From: Larimichthys crocea
Lineage: Eukaryota > Chordata > Actinopteri > Sciaenidae
Direction of reading: 5' to 3'
Length of the DNA stretch: 64,000 nt
Assembly (NCBI RefSeq): GCF_000972845.2
Contig: NC_040018.1
Span: 5,171,022-5,235,021, forward strand
The notes under the pieces were generated by a model. It was not told the origin of the DNA. It ran no database searches and saw only the letters and a program-made list of their open reading frames with translations. The number at the start of each line of letters is the position of its first letter. Position 1 is the stretch's first letter. Shown piece by piece: positions 1 to 10,365 of this stretch. Position numbers and translations under genes: made by a program.

Positions 1-98
1 GGTTATTATACACAAATGAAAACACAGATATGAATATCATACTCCATTTCTACCATCTGAAAATGTAGCCCGCTAAATCTTACACTCCAGACCTTTAA
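1..98 (-). mobile_element. TTAA-flanked MITE, copy A, cut by window edge
   Basis: Read on the minus strand, this begins TTAAAGGTCTGGAGTGTAAG and continues with a GATTTAG motif and a GGTAGAAATGGA-like stretch. The same order is found in the copies at 2790, 26449 and 44397. The other terminus lies outside the window. It is a non-autonomous DNA element with no coding capacity; the TTAA ends suggest a piggyBac- or Kolobok-type origin, which is inference. Confidence 0.6.
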
Positions 99-1394
99 GC
101 ACCCCAGCTGCATTGGATACTTAGCTTAATACATTTCACAACAAATGAAAGGGGTCTTTGTGTTATTATTGAGGTTACAAGACACAAAGAATGACATCAT
201 AAGAGCTTTTCCCTTTCTTTTCCTTTGATTTTGAAGGACAAAATGCTCTTGTGGCAAACAATGACGTTCGCCAATAATGCGCACGGCAACAAAAGAACAA
301 GATGTTCTAACAGGCTTGTTGAAGCCGAGAAAACACTGTGGTTGGAGAAAAGTGTTGTCATAAAAGGGGAAAAATGTAGCAGAGGCGACTCCGAGCCACA
401 CAAAAAAGAGACAATTTTGTCAGCCTTACAAGATTCCCTTCTTGGTTTAGCAGTGTTTGACTTGGCGCCAGTTACTGGGGTTTCATCTTTGCCAATTAAG
501 CCAATATAGCGTTTTCCAGCAACTCGAATGTGCACTGTTTGCCCAAGCATTAATGAACTAGATATCACTTTCACTCATGCACTGATTCCGTAACTCCCTT
601 CACTGTATAATGAATCACTGTCTATTCCTGCTGAGTTGCAACATGAAGGTCCGTGCATGCATGGCTCTTAGTAACGTTAAGATATTCTCATCAAAGACAT
701 CAGAGCTAAATGAACTGGCAGGAGATAAAATGTATATTAATATATGGAGAATTAGATAAACAGGAGAAAGAGAAAGAGGGGTGGGCATTGAACATGAGAG
801 AGATAGAGACTCATCATGACAGTCATCACTTCAGCTATTATCCCTAATTCTCTAAGGGAATATCTCAGTAAGGCGGAGTAAATTTGAGGCTGATAAGGAG
901 ACAATGAGATTTGCCCGGGCTTCAAGGCAAAGCCCTTCCAAAGGCTTGCTTTCACCTACATTATGATTGAACTTGGCACATCAAATGGCTGAATATGACT
1001 TCCTTTGTTGTAGTCCAGATTCTGTTGTGAAGTGACATATACGCAGGTGCTGTGCAAACCTGGTGGGTGGGATATAGATAAAATGTGCTCCGCATATAAG
1101 CTGCCTGTGGTTTTTGCAAGGTAAAGTTTTGATTTGGCATCTGTGAGTCTCTAATTAGCACTGTGAGTCACACCACCCCACTGGAAAAAAAAAAAAAAAA
1201 AACAAAGTTGAAGGGAGAAGCGTAACTTCTCAAATGGAAATCCTCCAGGAAATTCCTTATGGTGTAAAGCTTTGGGCTGTGCAAGCAGAGCAGTGAAGAG
1301 TTTTGTTTCACAGAGAAAGATGCAAAATAAGGAATTGCAAATGGCACCATTTCTAGCCAATGCTAGCGGCACGGCTCTAGGGATGTCAGTGTCT
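99..1394. other. Non-coding stretch, nothing recognised
   Basis: Short overlapping ORFs occur on both strands (for example 197-574), but none has a recognisable domain or splice context. An A18 run lies at 1185-1202. No gene or RNA is supported. Confidence 0.5.
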
Positions 1395-2020
1395 GCTGGT
1401 CTGTCAGTCTGTTGGTTGGATTGCCATGAAATGTGGTACAGACATGCATGGTCTCCAGAGGAAGGATGCTACTGACTCTGGTGACTATTCCTTCTAGTGA
1501 CACCATGTGGTTGACCTTTTGGCATTTGGCAGTAAAATGTCTTGACAATGACAACATTGATGTGTTTTGATGTTTGATTGTGCCATGACAATGCATCCTG
1601 GTGAATCCCTCACTATTCCCAGTCAAAGATTCACTACTGGCAGGCCAACCTTTCACTTAGCCAGTGAAATGTTTCCACATCTAGCAGATGGATTGGCACG
1701 AAATTTTGCACAGACATTCATGATGAATAACGAATTACTTTTGCTGGTTGTCTGACTTTTTCCCTCTCGCACCGCCACATTTGTTGTCTTGCATGAAATG
1801 CGTCGACAGTTATTAAATGAAATTCCCTGAAATACAGACCTCCAAGTTCATTTCAGGATGAATTATAACATCTAAATTCTTTAATATTTAATTATTACCA
1901 AAAACCTTGAAATCTTACGATCACCCCCAGCTTTTCTTTGGGTTTATTGCTAATTAGCAACTCTTAGCATACCTGCTAGACATCAATCTGTGCATTGTCA
2001 TTGTGAACCGACCATATCTC
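1395..2020 (+). repeat. Fish interspersed repeat (unclassified)
   Basis: The stretch carries the phrases GGATTGCCATGAAATGTGG, a GTACAGACATGCATGG-like block, a second GATTGGCACGAAATTTTGCA block with ACAGACATTCATGA, and further on a GCTAATTAGCAA...TTAGCAT...CATTGTCATTGTGA tail. I recognise this order as a very common teleost repeat of uncertain class. A short piece of the same family lies at 57900-57965. Boundaries are approximate and no intact ORF is present. Confidence 0.55.
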
Positions 2021-2789
2021 TACTGCTAAGTTTCTATTTCTGTTCTTTTTTCTGAACACAGTCCGGAAGGAGAAGTGAAGGAATACAAAAGATCCCAAAA
2101 AATTAGATTTTTTACTTAGACACTCTCACTCCCTGTCGGGCCTTTTTAAGGTTTTTATCTTACTCCTTTGCGGATGACAATAGCTTTGATTTGTGGTGAC
2201 ATAGATTCAAAGAGTTAGCCCAGTTGAAGCAAACTGTTCACAGAAACTTTCAAAGTCTCTCCTGTAGCGGAACATGCTTCCACCACTGTCCATCTACATT
2301 CTCAATATGCTCCAAACTTTGGGCTAACTTTGTTTATTGGCAAAGATTTGACTGTCTGGAACATATTGACCGTACAGATGGATAGAGGAGAAACGGATTG
2401 TGCTGCAGAAGTGATACAGACATTTTGATACTTTTCCCCCTCTGACTGTAGTTTTTCAGACTTGTCGTAACAGCTGTGAATCCAAGCTGCTGTCCTCCAC
2501 GAAGGAACAGCCACCTTTCACGCCTTCACTGGCAGACTGTCTGATATACAGAACATACGCTGGAGTTTCTTTAAGCTAGAGATTACTTAGTAGCACTAGG
2601 TGGCAACACATTTAAAATATCTCAGTGTCTCTCTCATGTTGTTAACCTTTGACTCTTACTTATTCTCTCTCCCAGTTTCTCGTTTGTCTTAGCTAGTAAG
2701 TGGCCTCAGAAGAGCCGTTAATTAATTCAAGCTTAATTCATATTTTCTGTGACCATTGTATGTCACAGCATTGGCAGCATCAGGGTTAA
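2021..2789. other. Non-coding stretch, nothing recognised
   Basis: AT-rich sequence between two repeats. No ORF with recognisable protein similarity, no splice-bounded exon and no structured RNA was seen. Confidence 0.5.
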
Positions 2790-3105
2790 TTAAAGGTCCA
2801 GTATGTAAGATTTAGGGGCCTCTATTTACAGAGTATGGCAGAAATTAAATATAATGTTTATAATCACGTTTCAGTTAGAATATAATCTACTGAAAATAAG
2901 ATTTGCTATGTTTTTCGTTCCCTCCGATTGAGCCTTTTAGGTCTATTCATAACAGGCAAGCTAAACACTGACTCTAGATCGGACATTTTGCATTTTTCGA
3001 CCGGTAGTTTCTCCTTCTTGCTTGGATGGAGAGGGTGAAACAAAGGGGTTGCAATCTGCCACCAGAACACTGGATGCCACTAAATTCTAAACAATGGACC
3101 TTTAA
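2790..3105 (+). mobile_element. TTAA-flanked MITE, copy B (316 bp)
   Basis: The left end reads TTAAAGGTCCAGTATGTAAG and the right end, reverse-complemented, reads TTAAAGGTCCATTGTTTAGA, so the termini are inverted repeats each ending in TTAA. Internal blocks (AGAAATTAAATATAA, ACTGAAAATAAGA, GATGCCACTAAATTCTA) match copies C and D. It is non-coding. The TTAA ends fit piggyBac or Kolobok mobilisation. Confidence 0.75.
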
Positions 3106-6100
3106 TTGTAGACCTACATTCCTCCAGTTGGGAGTTTAAAAGCATTTTTTTCTGAATCGGAATTGAGTCTTTTTAGTTTTAGCAGTCACCAAGTTTAGGT
3201 AATGAACATTTATGATATAAAACTTCAATAATATTTTAACAGAAGGCCATAAAGATAAAATCATTGAAGATCAAAACAGTTCTACTAACTGTTCCCATAT
3301 AGATCATATCTTCTCGTGTTGATTTGGTGATTTGCACTTGTTGCTTACTGTTTCCACAGCTTCTCGTGACTATATTTAAATGTCTGCGTAAGACCTGCTC
3401 CACATTCAAACTTAGCCAATCAAATGCAGTTAAACAACAACTATGTCGTATGTTAAGACCAGCTTCACCCGATCTTTAACCTGGACATCTAGACACTCTT
3501 AGACCTGCAAATCAATACCATGCTTATTGGAATATTGATGATCAGTCTTTCCTGAACGTTGCCACTGGTTTTGCTTACAAAAGAGAAAGAGTGGAGTTAA
3601 AAATAATCAATAAGAGGTTTGTTTGGCTCTGAATTGAACTAATAAGACTGCTTGATCAACGTGGGATCAGGTCCAAAATGAGATCAGAGCACAACCCTAC
3701 ATATTCCCAGGAATGATTCCCAAGCTTTGTATCTTTTCCTGTAAGCTGCATTGACTGTTGTGCTATGTCTTTGTTTCATTGCTAGACTCTAAAGAAAACA
3801 TTTGATACCATGAAAGCAGTGAAACTGTTGTATAATAGCCATAATTGCCTTTAGGACACTGTTTACTGTGATAATGCATTCCTCAGAGTAGGGGGCGGTA
3901 CTCAACTATGCCTCGCATCTGACCGCACATATAATCACAGAAAATAATGTCGACTTGAGCATTATTGCTAAACTGTATATCTGCAGGTTGTTGGGAATCT
4001 GGAATCTATAAAGGACATTATGGTATTTGCAGAAAAGTGGCTGCTTGCTGAAGAGGCAGAAACAACGTGGCATCCGTACACTGAACATACTCTTTCTCTC
4101 AGAGGCTCTCACTGGAGTTGATGGCTGGTTCCGGCTGCAGGCCACGACAGACACGTAGCACACAACACAGATGGTGAAATAAGCCACCAACGGCTGCAGT
4201 CAAAACAGTCAATGTGTCATAATGACATTTGCGCCATAAGTTGTGATTTTTTTTGCAGACGCCCATCCATCCAGTCACTTTCTATAAAAGTCACACTCAG
4301 TGGTGTTGAACAGTAGTGGATCTATAGGCACACACAGAGCGATGCAGCCTCTTCATACATCACCACATTAATATTTGTTGATTTAGAAATGCAGACTTGT
4401 GAATGACACAGAGCAGGATTCGCTGAATAATCCCCTTTCTGGTGCACAAAGGCATAACTTAAGCTGCCACAGTGAATACTAAGTCTCTCCAGGCTGGCAT
4501 GCATTGGACTCTTTCACACTCGAGCGGTTCAACTCGTTCAGATTGGCTCGTGTCTTGTCTCGACACAAACACATGTTTTGTGGAGGTACTACTGGAAAGA
4601 TACAGAGCGCTATCTATCAAAATGGAGCCGACTGGAAGTCAGTGTAATCTCAAGCTGCATCCCACTCTGTTATTTATGTCACACAGACACGTACTGTACA
4701 TATACATGCAGAAATCCACACAGTCCTTCGGCATAAGTTAAGATAAAAAGCACAGGCCTGGAGGGATTGTGCTGTTTTTCACTTTATCCAGACAGAACCT
4801 CAGCCATAATTTATCACCACTCCCAACACCAATCCTCATATCACACAGAGAAGTATGGAGAAGGCCAAGACGACAATATAAATTGATGAAACGACAAAAC
4901 AGTTCCCCCGTATCGCATATCCCTCAAAAACACTGACTGCCCCCATCAATCGCCAAAAGCATAAGTGCAATAGAGAAGATAGTAATTTGAAAATGAATCA
5001 GCATTTTTGCTTATAACAGGTTAAAACCCCAGGCTCTCAAAAACGGGCGTTAATCTACCCTAGTACATCATTTCAGCAAAGAAAAGATCCATTGTAGTGA
5101 AACAAACACCATTATTATACAAAGAGGGGTTTAGTCTTGTCAGAAGGTTACTCAGTCATTTACCGAATGAAAGGGAGAAGCTAGACCCACTGAGCAAAAT
5201 ATTTTGATCCTTGCGCCTGAGATGTAGAATCCAGATAATATTTGGTATTTTCCTTTCTTTTTGTATCGTATCGACTCGTTTTCTATAAGCACCAAATGAA
5301 GCCTGCATGTCTTTCAGCACCACAATAGCCTAGACGCTGAACGTAGACTAGATTTTTTGAAAGTGTCACACTGAAATCAGATAGAGACTTGGCTGCTGCA
5401 CCACTGAACTGTGTTTTTGTGTCTGACCCATAACCCGAGGAGTTTAGGAAATTAATTATGAATCCCTGTTTGACTGAGAAGGTCATTTGACATCTGAAAA
5501 AAGGGAGAGGGATAAAACAAAAACAAAGGCCTATGGTTAATTCCGCACATGCATGTGACTTGTCCTTAAAATTACTCAGTGATTAACATCCCACCATGCT
5601 TAGTGTTGTGTGTAAAAACCCTGGGCAGACCCTGTTGCTCATTATTTTGGCTCCTGTGGCTCAGAGTAGAAATCCGGGACTTTTACAGAGGGCTGATTAT
5701 GGAAGTATGTTTTTTTTTTTCTTTTTCTGGAGCTTCTGTGATGTACATTGTTTGACTTAATGACGTTTGATGAAAGGAAAATGCAGCAACAGTGATGATG
5801 GCATGAAAATACGTTGAAACGACATAACCACCTGGGAAGAGTCCTCCACTGTGATTTTTGTGCATTATTTCCAGATATAGGAAAAAACAGACAAGACATT
5901 GTAAATACACTCAACTACAAATTTCTGTCTAAGGTGTAACAAGAAATGTAGGATGCAATGCTACGGTGGAATTGTATTGCAATCCTTTATTATAATCTAA
6001 ATGACCTCTTTTTACGCCGCAGGTTGTGCAAGAACAAAAGCAGCGGTTTACTGGGGAGGAAAAAACCTGGATGGTTAGATGAGTCATCATTCACCCTGTT

Positions 6101-7020
6101 CTGAACCAGTGGTTGACTACATGTGTGTCACGCATGAAAAGAAATCCATTCGCCCAAGTGCTTATTTCCCACAGTGAAGGCTTCTGTCAGTGCTGTTTCT
6201 AGTGAGTGGTCCTGGCGTGGTTTACATCCATTCAGTCCCTTAGCACACAGGTAAATGCCAAAACCAACAACAGCTGTCAGGGTGACCACATGCTCTGCTG
6301 TTTCTGTCCTGATGATTGAGGAATATTCCAAGGTGACAACTCCACAGGGTACACCACGGGTCTCTGTAGTTGTTTGATGAGCATGGTGATCATATGGCAG
6401 CAATGGTGACCAGTTCTCAACCGTGCGGAGTACAATGCTTCGAGCCAACTTTAAAGTTCAAATAATGGAAAACATTGAGTCACATCTTCTTTTTAAGAAT
6501 CTCAAAGTTTTTTTAAGAATCTCAAAGCTCAGTGTGGCAGCTCAGCTGGCCTCACAGTGACCCAATGCCCTGTTGAGACACTTATTGGTGTGTGGTCTTA
6601 ATTTTAGCAGTTACAGCCAGGGCAGCTGGACATGAGCAAATGACATCATGTTGGTGAGAAACTACATTTTTATCGCTCAAATTGCCATTTTTCAGACATT
6701 TTAAAGAACCCATTGATGCTAAAGAAGAACTGATGTGTAACAGGATCTGACCTTCTTGTTTTTTTTAGTCTATGCAGTCTTTGCAAATTCACAGATCCAA
6801 TTCACCATTTAGTGATTAAATCCCCAACCCAAGCAAGGAGGAGGCTACTAACCTCTCTCTCTATATATGCATATATTGTGGTAACCAACCCTGAATAGAT
6901 AGATGGACTCATTCTTAAACACTTGGACCGTGTCCTTCATTTTACAGGCAGGTTGTAAAACCACCAGATGTGAATATAAAAAAGCCTGTACACTTGAGGA
7001 TGTGGAAATGCTTTTGGCTG
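3106..7020. other. Non-coding stretch with one short tandem duplication
   Basis: No exon or repeat family was recognised. A near-perfect 20-bp duplication (TTTTTAAGAATCTCAAAG) occupies about 6488-6527. The 106-codon minus frame at 6128-6448 lacks an ATG and resembles nothing I know. Confidence 0.5.
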
Positions 7021-7057
7021 CACCGGCACCAACACCAGCACCAGCACCAGCACCAGC
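7021..7057. repeat. (CACCAG)n short tandem repeat
   Basis: About six units of CACCAG/CACCGG. In one plus frame it reads Pro-Ala repeats, but no exon context supports translation. Confidence 0.8.
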
Positions 7058-7354
7058 TATTTCAGCATGTGGTGTCTGCTCCAAATGCAGCTCCCTCTAC
7101 CCAATTTCAGCCAACACACGAGTATTTTCAGCGTCAGGGCATTTTCAGCACCTCCCACTGATGGACAGCTCCTATTCAAAGGACTCTGAGACTTGACACT
7201 TTTCAAAATTTCCTAGAAAATGCACTTGTGGTTAACCTGCTCGGCCCCTGTTAGAGGAAAACCTTCATTTCTGTATATCACCCAACGGGTGGCTTTGCTG
7301 AAAGCATTCAAAGAGAGTGGAAACATGTCCGAGGTATGTGCATGAGCTAAATGC

Positions 7355-7377
7355 TTTTTTTTTTTTTTTTTTTTTTT
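7355..7377. repeat. T23 homopolymer
   Basis: An uninterrupted run of 23 T. It may be the poly(A) end of a minus-strand retroelement, but no retroelement body was identified beside it. Confidence 0.9.
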
Positions 7378-7654
7378 GGACCTGAGGCTTTCTTTGCTTT
7401 GCCACATTCTCAACTCAAAGCGCCCTTCCTGTGGGCCAGCCTGCCCACCTGGCCAATCCGGCGCTCTTTTTGCTGCAAACGTGTATGCTGAGAATACCTG
7501 AACTGAATTTGAATTACCATATGACGTAGGCCTTTTTCTAGCAGTAATGTCCTGCTGGCAACAGGGACTACCACAGACCATACAGTCTCTACCAAGCGCT
7601 CAAACACACAATTTGTTGCACCAGCTACCCCCACACCACCCCGTCCTCCACTTC

Positions 7655-7675
7655 CACACACACACACACACACAC
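7655..7675. repeat. (CA)n microsatellite
   Basis: Uninterrupted CA repeat of about ten units in a C-rich surround. Confidence 0.9.
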
Positions 7676-7819
7676 CTCCTCAACCCCCCTTTTCTGTTCT
7701 CCATCTATCTTTATCTCTCTCTGGATGTGTCTCACACACACATTTTCAGGAACACACACAATCGCTCACACACGAAAGAGGATGCGACAGCTATCCTAAC
7801 CTATAAGAGATGGAAAAGG

Positions 7820-7847
7820 ACACACACACACACACACACACACACAC
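7820..7847. repeat. (AC)n microsatellite
   Basis: Fourteen uninterrupted AC units. Confidence 0.9.
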
Positions 7848-8137
7848 GAAAAAAAGTATCTTTACATTGAAGTCTGCGAGCCAAGCACAAATCATGGGTT
7901 AAACGGCGATGAATAATCGGTCTACGTGGGGGAATATACAGCAGCAGATCACGCCGAATGGGCAGAATTGGGAGTGAAATCGATCAGATACTCACGCATT
8001 TTCTCGAATAAATGAAATCGGGGTTGAGAGCAGTGGAGGAAAAATCAGCAGGGCCCCGGTCCCCGTTTTCAAGATTTGCAGTACGACCGAGGCACAAATC
8101 TCCATGTGAAAGGGATTGGAGGGTGCTGCAGTCCGCG

Positions 8138-8139
8138 TC

Positions 8140-8209
<70 letters not shown>
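8138..8209. repeat. (CT)n microsatellite, 72 bp
   Basis: A long, nearly perfect TC/CT tract with one interruption (TCCC) near 8149. It produces spurious Ser-Leu and Arg-Glu ORFs in several frames. Confidence 0.95.
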
Positions 8210-8212
<3 letters not shown>

Positions 8213-8813
8213 CACAAGTCAAGATGCTCGCCTGCGAAAAATGCCAAACATTCAAAAAGAGTTGCGTGGATCTGCGGTGCGGCCACCATTCCCCTTGGAT
8301 GTAATAATGAGCGGCGATGGAGGAAGAAGAAGAAGAAGGAGAGAGAGAGAGAGAACAAAAAAAAAGAAGAGAAAAGCCTTCCCCTCAGAGGAGCAGCGGT
8401 AACCCACTGGACTTGGAAGATATTCCTCTGGACTGAGGAGGAGGAAATCCTGCAGAGTTTTTGATGAGGGGGGGTTAGTGGCGGTGTTTGGTTGGTTGGT
8501 TTGTGGGGATCAAGTCAGTATATAGGCCCTTCGTTCTCAACCCCCCAATCAAAAAAAAAAAAGAAAAAAAAGAAAAAAGAAAAAGAAAGCCAGTCCAAAT
8601 TGACTCCCACCGGTGGTTTCCTGTTAAAATCCCTGAAAAAAAAAAATCAAATCAAAATAAAGAAAAGTGAAGTAATTCTTCTGGAATCAGCAGTCAGACT
8701 GTTTCTCCGAACAAATGAACACAAGCTCAGCAGTGGACAATTAACAGTTACCTATTTATTTATTTTTTATTTATTTAAAGCATGCTTGATAAGGTCAGTG
8801 CAGAAAGGGGTGC

Positions 8814-8842
8814 AGAAGAAGAAGAAGAAGAAGAAGAAGAAG
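8814..8842. repeat. (GAA)n trinucleotide repeat followed by A-rich tract
   Basis: About nine GAA units, followed by A-rich sequence to about 8877. Other A-rich runs lie at 8550-8590 and 8637-8647. Confidence 0.9.
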
Positions 8843-9189
8843 CGTCCTACAAAAAAAAAAAAGATAGAAAAAAAAAAGATCCTTGAGAACGCCTATTGGA
8901 TAAAATTAAGGATATCCGTCCCACTGCAACCATCACACGCGTCGCATCAGGACAAATGGGTTGCCATAGGCTGCACTAAAAAAAAAAATCGCAGAGAGCA
9001 TATGGCATACAGTATTTTCTATCAAGTAGAGGGTGCAAGAATCCACTGGATGCCACTCCACCCCCAAAGCTATTATTGATTGATAAGCGCGGCTATTAGT
9101 AATAATTCCGCTTGTCAGGGAGAGAGTGTGTCCGATCCGGGTGGTGGTGTGGCGGCAGCATCATCCGTGTGTTGCAAATAAAGCCTTGC

Positions 9190-9209
9190 TTTTTTTTTTT
9201 TTTTTTTTT
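9190..9209. repeat. T20 homopolymer
   Basis: Uninterrupted run of 20 T inside the CpG-richer interval described at 7996-9480. Confidence 0.9.
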
Positions 9210-9553
9210 GGCCACCGGCTTCCTTAATGGTTCCCCCGCTCTCTGCAGTCCATGACTTGAATAGCGAGCGCGTTAAAAAATCACGGGTCTCCAGATCTGC
9301 GTGCGTGCGGTGCGGGTGCGTGCGGGTGCGTGTATGTGAGTCACGCTCGTGGTTGTAAGTGTAAGGTGGTAGGTGCGCGCATGTGTTGTAGGCGTGATGC
9401 CGACGTATGCCCACCAACCCCCTCCGGACCACTTTAACTTTGAGCACTTTGCCTGCGCGTCCATCTCCTCATTTAAATCACCCGGCGGTCGTTAATTACT
9501 ATGGATCAATGGCACTGACGCATAAGAAAACGCAGATCTGATGTGATCTTTTA

Positions 9554-9556
<3 letters not shown>

Positions 9557-9590
<34 letters not shown>
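9557..9590. repeat. (GT)n microsatellite
   Basis: Seventeen uninterrupted GT units. Confidence 0.95.
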
Positions 9591-9593
<3 letters not shown>

Positions 9594-10068
9594 CGGGTGT
9601 GATTCAATTGTTGATGAGGTATGGTTGCCACCTACAGGCGTTAGTCTCTATCCAGTCATCCGGAAAATAAATAAATAAATAAAACGGACCTCAGTCTGCA
9701 TCCAACAAATAAATTCATCACATTCAACATGTCTTATCAGGACTCCCCCATATAAAAGCACAAATACAATATGTGCATGTGTCCAGCATATTACAGACAG
9801 CTATGAATGAAATGACTAATGCTTTGGATTTTCCCCACCTGCTGTTTGCAGTAAGCATGTTTTTTAATGGCAGCAGTTTATTCCCCCTTTTTAACAGATG
9901 CTGTCAGAAGGAAGACAAAAGTAACCTAGGCAACCTCTGCATGGCTGAAACCGGCTTGCCTAATTGCCTTTACTAGAGATGTTAATATAAAGAGGGGAAA
10001 CTTAAGCCGCCGGTGTAGCAAACAGGTTGGCACTGTAGGTAAGGAGGTGTCTGGAAGACCTGCAGATA

Positions 10069-10101
10069 GACAGGCAGACAGGCAGACAGACAGACAGACA
10101 G
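10069..10101. repeat. (CAGA)n tetranucleotide repeat
   Basis: About eight units of CAGA/CAGG, lightly interrupted. Confidence 0.85.
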
Positions 10102-10275
10102 GTGAGCGTTCATTCATGTGATCTGAGATGAACAGGGTGTCTCATTAGGTGACACACCAGAAAGTCTTTTTCCCGGTCACTGAGGCCACTCCGCTTTATG
10201 AGACAGAAAGAGAACAAAGATGAATATAAATCAATCGTAATGGCATCGTATTACGTGTTTTGATCACACACACAC

Positions 10276-10365
10276 ACACGCTGAATAATCAAATGAGAAG
10301 TGAGCAAGAGCTTTCTTCACACACGCTGAATAATCAAATGAGAAGTGAGCAAGAGCTTTCTTCAC
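10276..10365. repeat. Perfect 45-bp tandem duplication
   Basis: Two identical 45-bp units, each beginning ACACGCTGAATAATCAAATG, lie head to tail directly after a short CA tract that may have seeded the duplication. The units do not differ, so the event is recent or the copies have been homogenised. Confidence 0.95.

Larger units (their letters stand above)
7996..9480 (-). other. Possible promoter and first exon of a minus-strand gene
   Basis: This interval is richer in CpG and G+C than its surroundings, especially 9220-9460 and 8000-8110. Its minus strand ends in a strong donor: AAAATGC followed by GTGAGTATC, so an exon ending at 7996 would carry an ATG one base before the intron. A 72-bp CT tract (GA on the minus strand) would fall in the 5' leader. 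No second exon is visible down to position 1, so the gene would extend left of the window. There is no homology evidence; this is inferred from composition and one splice site. Confidence 0.25.

Noticed and set aside
197..574. 125-codon minus frame
   Set aside because: No domain recognised, and a different frame is equally open on the other strand (225-509).
6128..6448. 106-codon minus frame
   Set aside because: Begins at TTG with no ATG inside the frame. No recognisable protein.
8012..8464. 150-codon plus frame and several overlapping frames through the CT tract
   Set aside because: They exist because the dinucleotide repeat has no stops. No domain, no splice support.
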